The position numbers were made by a program, and so were the translations under genes. From Marinobacter halodurans (lineage in GTDB: Bacteria; Pseudomonadota; Gammaproteobacteria; Pseudomonadales; Oleiphilaceae): a stretch of 64,000 bases of DNA. The notes under the pieces were generated by a model, which did not search any database, had not been told where the DNA came from, and saw only the letters and a program-made list of their open reading frames with translations. Below, piece by piece: positions 22,000-31,100 of this stretch; the first letter of the stretch is position 1, and each line of letters opens with the position of its first letter. The DNA lies in NCBI RefSeq assembly GCF_004327985.1, contig NZ_SJDL01000023.1, forward strand, positions 19,463 to 83,462, read 5' to 3'.

Positions 22000-23298
22000 T
22001 CAGAAGGTGTGTCCGGCATCGTCCGGCTTCATGGATTGAATGCCCAGCGTCTCGGACGCCTTCTCGATCTCACCGGTCTGGGTCACCAGGGCCGTGATGG
22101 CGGTACTGACCAATTCGGCGCCGCGGGCATTGCCGGGCGCAATCATCATGTCGAACGGCATCGGGTGGTCCTGGTTCTCCGCCGCATCCTTCAAGGTCTG
22201 GACGGCATCCATGGTGGCTGCCAGTTCATTGCGAAGCTGGCTGTCCAGTGCCGGATCCTGCTGTGCGACCAGATCGGACAGGGACGGGCCGGAGACCGTG
22301 CGGCCGTCGATCCGCGTATAGCGGCCCAGGTAGACGTTCTGGATACCCTTGGCGTCGTAGTAATGCGAGTTGTGGGTGTTGTCGCTGAAGCAGTCGTGCT
22401 CGTCCTCGTAGGAGTTGGCTTCCAGCGCCACTTTCATGCGCTCGCCGGCCAGTTCACCCAGGGACAGCGAGCCCATGCCGAACAGCATCTTCTGGATGGC
22501 CGCGCTCGGCTCCATGGCCAGCAGTTCGGCGCGGTAGTTGTCGCTGCTGCCCGGTGCCCACTGCGCCGTCATCCACTCGAGATCGGAGACCAGCAGATCG
22601 GTGATGGCATCGAGGTAGGCGGCGCGGCGGTCGCAATGACCGTGGCTGCAACCTTCGCCCTGGACATAATCGGTGTAGGGGCGCTCGCCGTTACCGGCAT
22701 CGAAGCCATGCAGGTCCTGTCCCCACAGCAGGAATTCGATGGCGTGGTAACCGGTTGCCACGTTCGCCTCGGAGCCGCCGATCTCGTTAAGGTCGGCCAG
22801 CAGGCCCGATGTCAGGCTGGAGACATCGATGGTTTCCCCGCCAATGGTGATGGACTGGCTGGCAATGATGTTGACGGTCGCGCCGGCGTTGCCCAGCTCG
22901 TGCTGGTAGTCGCTGGTGTCGACGTAATCGATCAGGCCTTCGTCCAGCGGCCAGGCGTTGAGCTGGCCTTCCCAGTCGTCCACGATGGCGTTACCGAAGC
23001 GGAACACTTCCGACTGTTGATAGGGCACGCGGGAGGCCAGCCAGGCTTGCCTGGCAGCCGCCAGCGTCTGTTCGCCGGGGTGGGCGATGAAGGCGTCCGT
23101 GGCTTCATCCAGTGCCCGGGCACTGATCAGCGCGTCCTGATAGGTGGCGTGGGCAATGTCGGTGTAGTTCTCGACCGCACCGGCAGGTGTTGCCGGCTCA
23201 GCGGATCCGGATGTGCCCTGCAGTGAGCTGCAGGCCGCCAGCGCAATCGGCGCGGTGATGGCGACGGTCAGCGCCTGGATAGGAAAGCGAGCCCCCAT
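22000..23298 (-). CDS. imelysin-family iron-regulated lipoprotein (IrpA-like)
   Basis: A 432-residue protein with a lipoprotein signal (lipobox ALAAC, Cys23) and an imelysin domain. The characteristic GYHAIEFLLWGQD motif (GxHxxE) is intact, unlike in the paralogue at 19393. Additional Cys (CSHGHC) and His residues occur mid-protein. It is the first gene of the leftward imelysin cluster and has a recognisable sigma-70 promoter with a weak Fur-like site upstream. The family is iron-regulated and linked to iron uptake; its biochemical role is unsettled. Confidence 0.9.
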   Translation of the reverse strand: MGARFPIQALTVAITAPIALAACSSLQGTSGSAEPATPAGAVENYTDIAHATYQDALISARALDEATDAFIAHPGEQTLAAARQAWLASRVPYQQSEVFRFGNAIVDDWEGQLNAWPLDEGLIDYVDTSDYQHELGNAGATVNIIASQSITIGGETIDVSSLTSGLLADLNEIGGSEANVATGYHAIEFLLWGQDLHGFDAGNGERPYTDYVQGEGCSHGHCDRRAAYLDAITDLLVSDLEWMTAQWAPGSSDNYRAELLAMEPSAAIQKMLFGMGSLSLGELAGERMKVALEANSYEDEHDCFSDNTHNSHYYDAKGIQNVYLGRYTRIDGRTVSGPSLSDLVAQQDPALDSQLRNELAATMDAVQTLKDAAENQDHPMPFDMMIAPGNARGAELVSTAITALVTQTGEIEKASETLGIQSMKPDDAGHTF

Positions 23299-23334
23299 GG
23301 AATTCTCCCTGTCAACGAGTATGCGTTAAATGTT

Positions 23335-23388
23335 ATTAATGAGACTAATTTGTATTTGCGATTATAAGGTGATGGATGCGAAATGCAA
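23335..23388 (-). promoter_or_regulatory. sigma-70 promoter with possible Fur site for the imelysin cluster
   Basis: On the minus strand, TTGCAT (23383-23388) and a perfect TATAAT (23361-23366) are separated by 16 bp. An AT-rich sequence at 23335-23353 matches 11 of 19 Fur-consensus positions by hand and would overlap the expected transcription start, where Fur represses. GGGAG precedes the gene's ATG. Confidence 0.55.
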
Positions 23389-23464
23389 TCGTTTACGTCG
23401 TGCTGTTGCCGGAGGCTTGGCAATGCGGCCTAATACCGTTTTCTGATCGGGAGCGCCGCGTTTT

Positions 23465-24307
23465 ATGCTGAGTTATCTTCATGCCTTCCATGCGGGCAAC
23501 TTTGCCGATGTGCAGAAGCACCTGGGGCTGTTCCTGGCCCTGAAGATGATGCAGGCCAAGCCCTCCGGTATCGCCTGCTTTGACACCCATGCGGGCAGCG
23601 CCCGTTATGATCTCCAGAGTGAGCGGCCGCGCAAGACGGGCGAGGCAGAAGGTGGTATCCAGCGGCTATGGCAGATGCGCCGTCACTTGCAGGATCCGGA
23701 GTGGGCGTCATTCTGGAACGTCATCGGGGTTGCAGAGGGTGCGGAGCAGGTGCGCTTCTATCCCGGATCGCCGGCCTGGCTCGAAGCATTGGCCCGGGAA
23801 CAGGATCCGGTGACCGCCTTTGAGCTCCACAGCGGCGAGAGCAGCCTGTTACAGGATTGGGCGCGGGAACGCCGGGCACACGTGGTTGCGGGCGATGGCT
23901 TTCGCGGCCTGCTGGCGGAACTGCCGCCTCCGACACCGCGCCTGCTGACGCTGATCGACCCGCCCTATGAAGTGAAGGACGACTACATGACGACGGCGGA
24001 GACGGTGATCAAGGCCTGGAAGCGGTGTCGTCACGGCGTCTATCTAGTATGGTATCCCCTGTTACCCGAAGCCCGGCACGAGGCAATGATCCGTCGCCTG
24101 CAGGACAGCCCCGTCACCAAAGTGCTCCAGTGCCACTATCTGCTGGATAAGAGCCCGGCCCGAGGCATGTACGGCTCCGGCCTGCTGCTGGTGAATCCGC
24201 CCTGGGGATGGGGTGATCGCCTGCAGTCGATGCTGGACGACGTCGCCGCCTGTGGGGCCATCGCAGCCCGCCAGCAAGTGGCCTGGGCCGTCCCGGAGCA
24301 GGGATGA
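23465..24307 (+). CDS. rlmJ: 23S rRNA (adenine-2030-N6)-methyltransferase RlmJ
   Basis: A 280-residue SAM-dependent methyltransferase, the usual RlmJ length. The family N-terminus MLSYLHAFHAGNFADVQKH is clear, a CFDTHAGSARYDL segment corresponds to SAM-binding motif I, and DPPYE (catalytic motif IV of N6-adenine methylases) is intact. It methylates A2030 in 23S rRNA. It is divergent from the imelysin cluster and independent of it in function. Confidence 0.95.
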   Translation: MLSYLHAFHAGNFADVQKHLGLFLALKMMQAKPSGIACFDTHAGSARYDLQSERPRKTGEAEGGIQRLWQMRRHLQDPEWASFWNVIGVAEGAEQVRFYPGSPAWLEALAREQDPVTAFELHSGESSLLQDWARERRAHVVAGDGFRGLLAELPPPTPRLLTLIDPPYEVKDDYMTTAETVIKAWKRCRHGVYLVWYPLLPEARHEAMIRRLQDSPVTKVLQCHYLLDKSPARGMYGSGLLLVNPPWGWGDRLQSMLDDVAACGAIAARQQVAWAVPEQG

Positions 24308-24381
24308 CGGACGGGGGCGGAAGGGGAAACGGTCTTTTAACTCGCACGGTCCGTGCAACTCACAGCGAAAAGGAGAGCTTG

Positions 24382-24792
24382 ATGACGTCAATCCATCCGT
24401 CCCGGCCGAGACTGGAATCGCTGGTCAGGCAGTTTGCGCCGGATGAGCCGGTCGTGATGCTGAACCTGCTGCGTTTCCGTGAGGATGCCGCTTACGCCGA
24501 AGAGGACAACGAGGCGCCCTGCAGTGGTCGGGAAGCCTATGCCCGCTACAGCAAGCTGGCCCTCGCCCAGCTCAGCAAGGTCGAAGCACAGCCGGAATGG
24601 GTCGGAGAGGCCATGGTGCCGGTTATTGCCCCGGAGGATGAAGACTGGGACGAAGTCCTGCTGGTGCGTTATCCGTCGGCGCAGGCTTTCCTTTCAATGG
24701 TTTCCGATCCGGAGTACCAGGCGATCGTCCACCACCGGACCGCCGCCCTGGTGGATTCACGGTTGATCGCCATGCGTCCCAGGAAGTCTTGA
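24382..24792 (+). CDS. DUF1330 domain protein
   Basis: A 136-residue dimeric alpha-beta barrel-type protein. The start at 24382 is supported by AAGGAGAG; an earlier in-frame start lacks support. Features include VVMLNLLRFREDA near the N-terminus, a YARYSKLA helix and a C-terminal VLLVRYPSAQAFLSMVSDPEYQ segment typical of DUF1330. Function is unknown. Its stop lies one base before the start of the next ORF. Confidence 0.8.
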   Translation: MTSIHPSRPRLESLVRQFAPDEPVVMLNLLRFREDAAYAEEDNEAPCSGREAYARYSKLALAQLSKVEAQPEWVGEAMVPVIAPEDEDWDEVLLVRYPSAQAFLSMVSDPEYQAIVHHRTAALVDSRLIAMRPRKS

Positions 24793-24793
24793 T

Positions 24794-25084
24794 ATGACAG
24801 AGGCTGGCGGCGCCAGGCCACCTTTGCGTGAGCTGGTCTCCAGGGATCAGTGGACGCTCCCGGCAGCCACGGTTCGGCTTACCCTGCGGGATGCCTCCAA
24901 CGTGTTTGTCGAGCGCGTCCGCCATTCCAACTGGTTGCTGGATGATTTGCCTGAGGAGCAGGACGCGCTGCAGCCCCTGTCACGGCGCCAGCTTGTTTCG
25001 GCTTATTTCCAACCTCACGATCCGGGGCAAGGCGGTCCTGCGCCAGATGAACGTCCGCCAGGTCACCACGCCGGTCGTGGCTGA
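24794..25084 (+). CDS. hypothetical protein, probably frame-shifted at its 3' end
   Basis: A 96-residue frame starting one base after the DUF1330 stop, with AGGAAG upstream. Residues 1-70 have strongly GC-biased third codon positions. From about position 25005 this bias jumps to the next frame (+1), where GC3 is about 27 of 31 codons by hand count, while the annotated frame becomes GC3-poor and Pro/Gly/His-rich. This is the signature of a frameshift, real or from sequencing. The shifted frame has no stop before the lipoprotein at 25116. No family is recognised. Confidence 0.5.
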   Translation: MTEAGGARPPLRELVSRDQWTLPAATVRLTLRDASNVFVERVRHSNWLLDDLPEEQDALQPLSRRQLVSAYFQPHDPGQGGPAPDERPPGHHAGRG

Positions 25085-25115
25085 CTGCACTTACCCGACG
25101 AAAGGACATGTCCCC

Positions 25116-26135
25116 ATGAAACAGCGTCTCTCCATTGCCCTGCTGCTGTCATCCGCCCTGTTGACCGGGTGTGCCGGCGCGCCTGCCGCCCCGGAGTCGG
25201 CCGGCCCCTCGACACTGACACCGGGGCGCTACGTCAGCGCCGATGACAGCCAGGTCTGGGTTTTCTGGGGCAACGGTATGTATGAGCGTCGTGTGACCCG
25301 CGAGGGGGAGCCGCCCCGCTACGACCACGGCCAATGGTGGCGGGTGACCGACGGCGGCACGGTGGTGGCCCATGGCGGTGGCGAAACACCAACGATGCTG
25401 CAGCTCGGGGAGGACGAGACCATCACGCTGCAGGGAGTGGGCGGCTCCGGGTCCGCCGTGCTCTCGCTGGATGACGATGAGCCGGAACCCCTGGAGGACG
25501 ATCGTCCCATGGCGGTTTGTTTCATGGCCCAGGCTGATGCAGCACTGGCCTATGACCCGATGACCATGCGCAACTGGCCGGTGGCGATGGAGCGGGCGTT
25601 CCCCGAGCTTGAGGCGGCATACCGCCAGTCCGGCCGGCGGCCTCCCGAGCGTCTGCCGGTGATCGTCCAGGGGCACTGGGCCGAGGGCGAGGCGCCGGAT
25701 AGTGACGACCCCCAGCTGTTCCTGGATGTCGGCGGCCTGCAACAGGTGATGGATCTGGGCGAGAACCGGTGTCCGGCAGTGTCGCTGCAGGACGGCAACT
25801 GGTACCTGACCCACCTCAATGGCCATCCCGTGCCGGCGGAGCCCGGTCAGCAGCCCATATTTGTCCGTTTTGGTGAAGATCGCCGTGTGTCCGGCCTGGC
25901 CGGCTGCAACCGCTTTTCCGGCCCTTTCGAGCGTCGCCGGGACGCCCTCTCGCTTGGGCCGCTGGCGACCTCGCGCATGATGTGTCCACGCCGGGCAGAG
26001 ACTGAACAGGCGTTCCTGAAGGTGCTGGACGAAACCGAGCGGTTTGCGATCGAGGGGCGTAGCCTGTTCCTGATGGAACAGACCGGGCAGGTATTGGCGG
26101 TGCTGGAAATGCGCCCGGCCAAGGCCGAACAGTAA
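25116..26135 (+). CDS. META-domain lipoprotein (HslJ-like C-terminus)
   Basis: A 339-residue lipoprotein starting at ATG 25116 (AAAGGA upstream) with lipobox LLTGC. After a beta-rich N-terminal region and a middle segment, the C-terminal 110 residues form a META domain: NWYLTHLNGHPV, FGEDRRVSGLAGCNRFSGPF and LGPLATSRMMCP with the conserved Cys. META proteins such as E. coli HslJ are envelope stress or adhesion-related proteins. An extended frame reading in from upstream is an artefact of the frame switch near 25005. Confidence 0.85.
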   Translation: MKQRLSIALLLSSALLTGCAGAPAAPESAGPSTLTPGRYVSADDSQVWVFWGNGMYERRVTREGEPPRYDHGQWWRVTDGGTVVAHGGGETPTMLQLGEDETITLQGVGGSGSAVLSLDDDEPEPLEDDRPMAVCFMAQADAALAYDPMTMRNWPVAMERAFPELEAAYRQSGRRPPERLPVIVQGHWAEGEAPDSDDPQLFLDVGGLQQVMDLGENRCPAVSLQDGNWYLTHLNGHPVPAEPGQQPIFVRFGEDRRVSGLAGCNRFSGPFERRRDALSLGPLATSRMMCPRRAETEQAFLKVLDETERFAIEGRSLFLMEQTGQVLAVLEMRPAKAEQ

Positions 26136-26168
26136 AGACATGCAGGAGTGATAGGAGGCTCCCGTAAA

Positions 26169-26194
26169 AAAGGCGTGGCCGGAGCCACGCCTTT
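26169..26194. terminator. bidirectional intrinsic terminator
   Basis: AAAGGCGTGGC and GCCACGCCTTT form a perfect 11-bp stem with a 4-nt loop between the convergent META lipoprotein and dctP genes. T runs face both ways. Confidence 0.85.
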
Positions 26195-26217
26195 CGAACA
26201 GGAAGCCGTAGTGGGGA

Positions 26218-27336
26218 TTACTCTCCCTGCTCCATTTCGGCTTCTTTCTCTTTCACCATGGAGGTGATGGTGTCGAGGACCTTCTTACCGCGGTCGCCCG
26301 CTTCCTTGATGTAGATATCCCGCACCGGCATGCTCGCCTTGCGGAACGCTTCACGCTGCTCGTCGGTCAGCGTGATGATCTTGATATCGCTGTTTTCCTT
26401 GATCTTGTCCAGACGCTTCTGGTTGAACTCTTCCTGCTTCTTGTAGATGTAGTCCACCAGGTTGTCGCGCGCGTCGTCCAGGATCTTGCGCTGGTCGTCC
26501 GGCAGGCCGTCATACCAGTCCTTGCCGGCAATGACCGTGGAGATGAACTGGGCGTGGTGCGCCATGGTCATGTAGTTCTGCACCTCGTAGAAGCTCATTT
26601 CCTCGATCGCGAAGATGGGGTTGACCTGGCCATCGATCTGCTTCAACTGCAGGCCACTGTAGACCTCGGAGTAGGGCATCGGCGTCGGGTTGGCGCCGTA
26701 GGCCTTGTAGGACTCGGTCAGGATGGGTGAGGTCATGGTCCGCATCTTGAAATCTTCGAAATCGGCCGGCGTGCGCAGGGCCTTGTTACCGGTCCAGACC
26801 ATCCAGCCCTCCGGCACAATGCTCAGCAGTTCAAGACCCTGGGAGTTGTAACGATCGGCGAACAGGTCATGCACCTTGTCGCTGGACAGCACTTCCTTGT
26901 TCACGTCGTTGTCGTCGGACAGGACGAAGTGAAGGGTGAAAACGCCCACTTCCGGAATGACGGAGGCCAGGTGCCCCGGCGAAGCAAACGCCAGTTCGAC
27001 AGCGCCCTGCTGTACCAGCTCAGTCAGCTGGGACGAGGTGCCCAGGGAGCCGTAAGGATAGATTTCGACCTTGATGTTGCCGTCGGAGGCCTTTTCAACC
27101 TCTTTCTTGAATTCTTTCGCGTAGGCGTCCTGGACACTGCCTTCGATTTCTTCCAGGGCAAAACGCCAGGTGACGGTGTCACTGCTCTTGGCAGCCTGTT
27201 CGGAGGATGAGCTTGAGGACTCCTGTTGCGTATTGGCTTCCTTGTTCGCGCTGTCGTCACCTGAATCTGAACATCCAACCAGGATGAATGACATCAGAAT
27301 GGTCAGGCTTCCAAGCCAGCGAATGAGTGTTCTCAT
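26218..27336 (-). CDS. TRAP transporter solute-binding protein (DctP family)
   Basis: A 372-residue periplasmic binding protein starting at ATG 27336 (AAGGAG upstream); a longer in-frame start is rejected. It has a lipoprotein signal with lipobox ILVGC, a Ser/Glu/Gln-rich linker, then a DctP fold. The conserved Arg of TRAP binding proteins lies in DFEDFKMRTMTSP, suggesting a carboxylate substrate. It is divergent from its permease genes dctQ/dctM, giving a complete TRAP system. The C-terminus is highly charged. The substrate is not readable. Confidence 0.9.
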   Translation of the reverse strand: MRTLIRWLGSLTILMSFILVGCSDSGDDSANKEANTQQESSSSSSEQAAKSSDTVTWRFALEEIEGSVQDAYAKEFKKEVEKASDGNIKVEIYPYGSLGTSSQLTELVQQGAVELAFASPGHLASVIPEVGVFTLHFVLSDDNDVNKEVLSSDKVHDLFADRYNSQGLELLSIVPEGWMVWTGNKALRTPADFEDFKMRTMTSPILTESYKAYGANPTPMPYSEVYSGLQLKQIDGQVNPIFAIEEMSFYEVQNYMTMAHHAQFISTVIAGKDWYDGLPDDQRKILDDARDNLVDYIYKKQEEFNQKRLDKIKENSDIKIITLTDEQREAFRKASMPVRDIYIKEAGDRGKKVLDTITSMVKEKEAEMEQGE

Positions 27337-27402
27337 GTTCTTATCTCCTTTGAGTTCTAACCAATGTGCCCACGATAACACACTATCAAATAGACATATT
27401 TC

Positions 27403-27433
27403 TTGAAGTCTGCCATCTATTACAACGTATACT
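27403..27433 (+). promoter_or_regulatory. candidate promoter for dctQM
   Basis: TTGAAG (27403-27408) and TATACT (27428-27433) are separated by 19 bp, slightly longer than ideal. The region between dctP and dctQ is AT-rich and must also hold the dctP promoter. Confidence 0.35.
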
Positions 27434-27465
27434 GTATTTACCGGAAAAGAAAATGGAGCGAAACC

Positions 27466-28143
27466 ATGGCAGAATCCAGGGGCGCGTCCGATGGCCCAGA
27501 ACAAGGGAAGGGGAAGAAAAAAGGGCCCTTTCAAATGATCGATACCGGTCTCAACGTTATTGAGCAGGGTATCCTCATTGTCGGTATTCTAGTGATGGCG
27601 ATTGCCGCCATCGTTGGTGTATTTGCCCGGAATCTGGGGCACAGCCTCTCATTCGTTGATGAGCTGGCGCAGTTGCTGGTGGTGATCGTCACGTTTGTCG
27701 GTGTCGGTCACGGGGTGCGCAACGCGCGCCATATCAGGGTCTCGGCCCTGCATGACCTGCTGCCGCCGCTGGGGCAGAAAATCCTGCTCACGTTCGTGAG
27801 TTTTTTTTCCTGCGCGTTGCTGGCCCTGCTGGCCGTCTATTCCATCGACTACATCCAGAACCTGCATAAATCGGGGCGGGTGATGCCATCGATGCAGTTT
27901 CCCCTCTGGATTCCTTACCTGATTGTCCCCATCGGTCTGTTTGTTGGATCGGTTCAGTTCTTCCTGGCGGGTGTGCGCAACCTGATCAGCGACGGCGCGT
28001 GGCTGTCGTGGCATCACCGGGATGAATATGAAGAGGAGCTGGCAGTCGAAGGTGGCCTGTCGAAGGAAGAGCAGGATTACTACGAGCAACAGGTGGCTGA
28101 GGCCGAGAAGAAACAGGCAGGCGGGGAGAAAACCGATGGATAA
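27466..28143 (+). CDS. TRAP transporter small permease subunit (DctQ)
   Basis: A 225-residue membrane protein starting at ATG 27466 with GGAG upstream. A charged 25-residue N-terminus (KGKKKGPF) precedes four hydrophobic helices typical of DctQ, and a long, acidic, coiled C-terminus (EYEEELAVEGGLSKEEQDYY) extends into the cytoplasm, longer than in most DctQ proteins. Its stop overlaps the dctM start by 8 bp. Confidence 0.9.
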   Translation: MAESRGASDGPEQGKGKKKGPFQMIDTGLNVIEQGILIVGILVMAIAAIVGVFARNLGHSLSFVDELAQLLVVIVTFVGVGHGVRNARHIRVSALHDLLPPLGQKILLTFVSFFSCALLALLAVYSIDYIQNLHKSGRVMPSMQFPLWIPYLIVPIGLFVGSVQFFLAGVRNLISDGAWLSWHHRDEYEEELAVEGGLSKEEQDYYEQQVAEAEKKQAGGEKTDG

Positions 28144-29467
28144 TGTGATGGCTGCCCTGGGCCTGGCCGGCATGTCGACACCTTCCATGGCCATCGTCGT
28201 GGCCGTGGTCATGATCGTGCTACTGCTGCTGGGCTTCCCCATGATGGTGCCGCTGCTGGTAGGGGCCATGGTGCTGCTGTTTTCCCAGTTCCCGTTTCTT
28301 GAGGGCTCGGTCATTATCCAGCAGATGATCGGGGGGATTTCACAGTCGGTGCTGGTCGCGGTGCCCATGTTCATATTGGCGGCCGATATCATGATCAAGG
28401 GGCACACCGCCGACCGACTGCTGGATCTGGTGCAGAAATTTGTCGGGCACTTGCGTGGCGGTTTGCCCATGACCACCGCCATGTCCTGCACCCTGTTCGG
28501 TGCGGTTTCCGGTTCCACCCAGGCCACCGTGGTGGCGATGGGGCAGCCGCTGCGTCCCAAGCTGATAGAGGCGGGCTATTCGGACAAGTTCGCCATCGCG
28601 CTGATCATCAACGCCAGCGACATCGCACTGCTGATTCCGCCATCGATCGGCATGATCATCTACGGTGTCGTGTCCGGGACGTCGGTTGGCGACCTGTTTA
28701 TCGCCGGCATCGGCCCGGGGCTGATGATCCTGGCGCTCTTTTCCATCTACTGCTATTACCGCTCGGTCCGCCTGAAGATCCCGGTGATGCCCAAGGCGAG
28801 CTGGTCGGAGCGTATGACCGCCCTGAAGAAAGCCGCATTGCCCATGGGCTTCCCGGTCATCATCATTGGCGGCATCTACTCCGGGATGTTCAGTCCCACC
28901 GAGGCGGCGGCCATGTCCGTGGCCTATGCCCTGCTGCTGGAGATGGTGATCTTCCGGCAGGTGAAGATCAGCGACCTGCCGTCGGTGGCGTTGTCCACCG
29001 GCCTGATCACAGCCGTGGTGTTTATCCTGGTGGCCGCCGGCACGGCGTTCTCCTGGGTGATCTCCTTTGCCAAGATTCCGAACCTGCTGCTGGGTGACGT
29101 GGTGGCCAATGCCTCCGACAGTCCCTACTTTATTCTGGCGCTGATCTCGATCTCCTATTTTGTCGGCTGTATGTTCGTGGATCCCATCGTGGTGATCCTG
29201 ATCCTGACGCCGATCTTCGCGCCGGCGGTTTCCGCCGCGGGTATCGATCCGGTGCTGGTGGGCACGCTGGTGACGCTGCAGGCGGCCATCGGCTCCGCCA
29301 CCCCACCGTTCGGCTGCGACATCTTTACCGCCGTGGCGATCTTCAGGCGACCCTACCTGGATGTGATCCGGGGGACGCCGCCGTTTATCGTGCTGCTGCT
29401 GTTGTCGACGGTGCTGCTGATCGTGTTCCCGCAGATCGCCCTGTTCCTGCCCGGCCTGATGAAGTAG
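28136..29467 (+). CDS. TRAP transporter large permease subunit (DctM)
   Basis: A 443-residue, 11-12-helix permease from ATG 28136, translationally coupled to dctQ. DctM motifs include GFPMMVPLLVGAMVLL, ASDIALLIPPSIGMIIYG and a C-terminal LQAAIGSATPPFGCDIF. It uses a Na+ gradient to import the substrate delivered by the divergent DctP protein. A strong terminator follows. Confidence 0.95.
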   Translation: MDNVMAALGLAGMSTPSMAIVVAVVMIVLLLLGFPMMVPLLVGAMVLLFSQFPFLEGSVIIQQMIGGISQSVLVAVPMFILAADIMIKGHTADRLLDLVQKFVGHLRGGLPMTTAMSCTLFGAVSGSTQATVVAMGQPLRPKLIEAGYSDKFAIALIINASDIALLIPPSIGMIIYGVVSGTSVGDLFIAGIGPGLMILALFSIYCYYRSVRLKIPVMPKASWSERMTALKKAALPMGFPVIIIGGIYSGMFSPTEAAAMSVAYALLLEMVIFRQVKISDLPSVALSTGLITAVVFILVAAGTAFSWVISFAKIPNLLLGDVVANASDSPYFILALISISYFVGCMFVDPIVVILILTPIFAPAVSAAGIDPVLVGTLVTLQAAIGSATPPFGCDIFTAVAIFRRPYLDVIRGTPPFIVLLLLSTVLLIVFPQIALFLPGLMK

Positions 29468-29482
29468 GGCGGATCGGGCACC

Positions 29483-29520
29483 CACAAAAAACCCCGCTCG
29501 CTGTGGCGGGGTTTTTTGTG
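29483..29520. terminator. strong bidirectional terminator
   Basis: CACAAAAAACCCCGC and GCGGGGTTTTTTGTG form a perfect 15-bp stem with an 8-nt loop. It serves both dctM and the convergent DUF4168 gene. Confidence 0.92.
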
Positions 29521-29542
29521 CCTGATGCAAAAGAAGGGCGGA

Positions 29543-29923
29543 TTACATCAGCGCTTCGACACGGTGCCGGAGCTTCGGCTCGCTGTTGTAGGCGGTCGCG
29601 ATGGCGTTGTAAGTCGGGATATCCAGGCCCTTGTCCTGGATGGCAGCGACCATCTTGTCGTTGGCTTCGATCTGCAGTTTACGGGCCTTGTCCTTGTCCT
29701 GTTCCTTCTTGATCTGGGGGATGTACTCCTCCCGGATGGACGAAATGTCCTTCTGGACCTTGATGAACTTCTTCAGCTCCTGGTCGGAGTAGTTGGTTTT
29801 CTGTGTCCCTGTCGCGGCTGGATTCTGGTAGTCCTGGTCCTGAGTCTGCGGATCTGCTGCCAGGGCCGGGCCGGAAGCGAGCAGGGCCATGGATACGGCA
29901 ACGGAAGTCATGAGGGTTTTCAT
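29543..29923 (-). CDS. DUF4168 secreted protein
   Basis: A 126-residue protein with a Sec signal peptide (cleavage near PALAAD) starting at ATG 29923; a longer in-frame start is rejected because it would precede the signal. The DUF4168 core follows, with NYSDQELKKFIKVQKDISSI and a highly charged KEQDKDKARKL helix. Function is unknown. It ends beside a strong terminator shared with dctM. Confidence 0.85.
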   Translation of the reverse strand: MKTLMTSVAVSMALLASGPALAADPQTQDQDYQNPAATGTQKTNYSDQELKKFIKVQKDISSIREEYIPQIKKEQDKDKARKLQIEANDKMVAAIQDKGLDIPTYNAIATAYNSEPKLRHRVEALM

Positions 29924-30197
29924 AGATATCTCCTTCTGGAGGGTGAAGGGCGACGGCCGGCCCACGCCATTGACCGGCCGGTCCGCCCGGGTCCCGGATG
30001 GCACAGAGAACCGCGTCGCGACATCCCATCCAGGTCGAACTGTCGTCACCTTGCCACGAGCCGAAACGGGATCAAATTAAGATTTACACATGGTTTGTCC
30101 ACGCTTCCTACAGGTTGCCCGAACGGTGGCGTCGGGCCTGGCTCTCCGCTATCCTGCGGCCTCTGGCAAGCATCCTGAACCCGTTCCCCGGAGTCCC

Positions 30198-31100
30198 ATG
30201 AAGAACCAGAAGCATGCCCTGATGTTCGGCGGCGCGACCGTTTTGCTGTGGTCGACGGTGGCGACGGCGTTCAAGCTGTCACTACGTGAGATGACGCCGG
30301 TCCAGTTGATGCTGATTGCCTGCAGTACCTCCGTGGTGGTGCTTGCCGTGATCCTGGTGCAGCAGGGGAAAATGGGCGAGCTGTTCCGCCTGAACCGGAA
30401 GCAGTACCTGGCTTCGCTGGTGTTCGGGCTGATGAACCCGGTGCTGTACTACCTGGTGCTGTTCGGTGCCTTCGCCCGCCTGCCGGCACAGGAAGCCCAG
30501 CCGCTGAACTACACCTGGGCACTGACCCTGACCTACCTGTCCGTGCCCCTGTTGGGCCAGCGTCTCGGCCGCTCCGATTTCCTGGCGGGGCTGATGTGCT
30601 ACGGCGGCGTGGTGGTCATTGCGACGCGGGGGGATATCCTCGGTCTCAAGTTCTCCGATCCGCTGGGGGTCATCCTGGCGCTGGCCAGCACCGTGATCTG
30701 GGCCTTCTACTGGATTGCCAATACCCGCGACACGCGGGATCCGCTGGTGGGGCTGTTCCTCAACTTCCTGTTGGGCCTGCCGTTCATTGTCGCTATCTGT
30801 CTGGCGACCGGCGATTTGCCCGATGCCTCTGCCACCGCGATATGGGCCTCCTTCTATATTGGTGTGTTCGAGATGGGCATCGCCTTCGTATTGTGGATGT
30901 TTGCCATGAAGCGGGCAGAGAATACCTCCCAGGTCAGTAACCTGATCTTTATCTCGCCGTTCCTGTCTCTCGTCTTCATCCACTTCATCCTGGGTGAGAC
31001 CATCTTCAACTCGACATACGTCGGCCTGGTGCTGATTGTGGCCGGCCTCTGGTACCAGCAGCGTGGCCGCAAGGTATCACCGGAGGCGACCGCCGCATGA
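30198..31100 (+). CDS. EamA/DMT-family transporter
   Basis: A 300-residue membrane protein with about ten helices in two EamA repeats ([19 protein letters not shown] at the N-terminus and [18 protein letters not shown] in the second half). ATG 30198 has CCGGAG upstream. Drug/metabolite transporters of this kind export amino acids or metabolites; the substrate is unknown. The stop overlaps the GIY-YIG gene start by 4 bp (ATGA). Confidence 0.9.
   Translation: MKNQKHALMFGGATVLLWSTVATAFKLSLREMTPVQLMLIACSTSVVVLAVILVQQGKMGELFRLNRKQYLASLVFGLMNPVLYYLVLFGAFARLPAQEAQPLNYTWALTLTYLSVPLLGQRLGRSDFLAGLMCYGGVVVIATRGDILGLKFSDPLGVILALASTVIWAFYWIANTRDTRDPLVGLFLNFLLGLPFIVAICLATGDLPDASATAIWASFYIGVFEMGIAFVLWMFAMKRAENTSQVSNLIFISPFLSLVFIHFILGETIFNSTYVGLVLIVAGLWYQQRGRKVSPEATAA

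Noticed and set aside
24828..25115. 5' extension of the META lipoprotein
   Set aside because: It would hide the lipoprotein signal. The good GC3 of its last part is explained by the frame switch in the preceding gene.
28340..29530. 396-residue open frame on the - strand
   Set aside because: Antisense to dctM; His/Gln/Arg-rich shadow.
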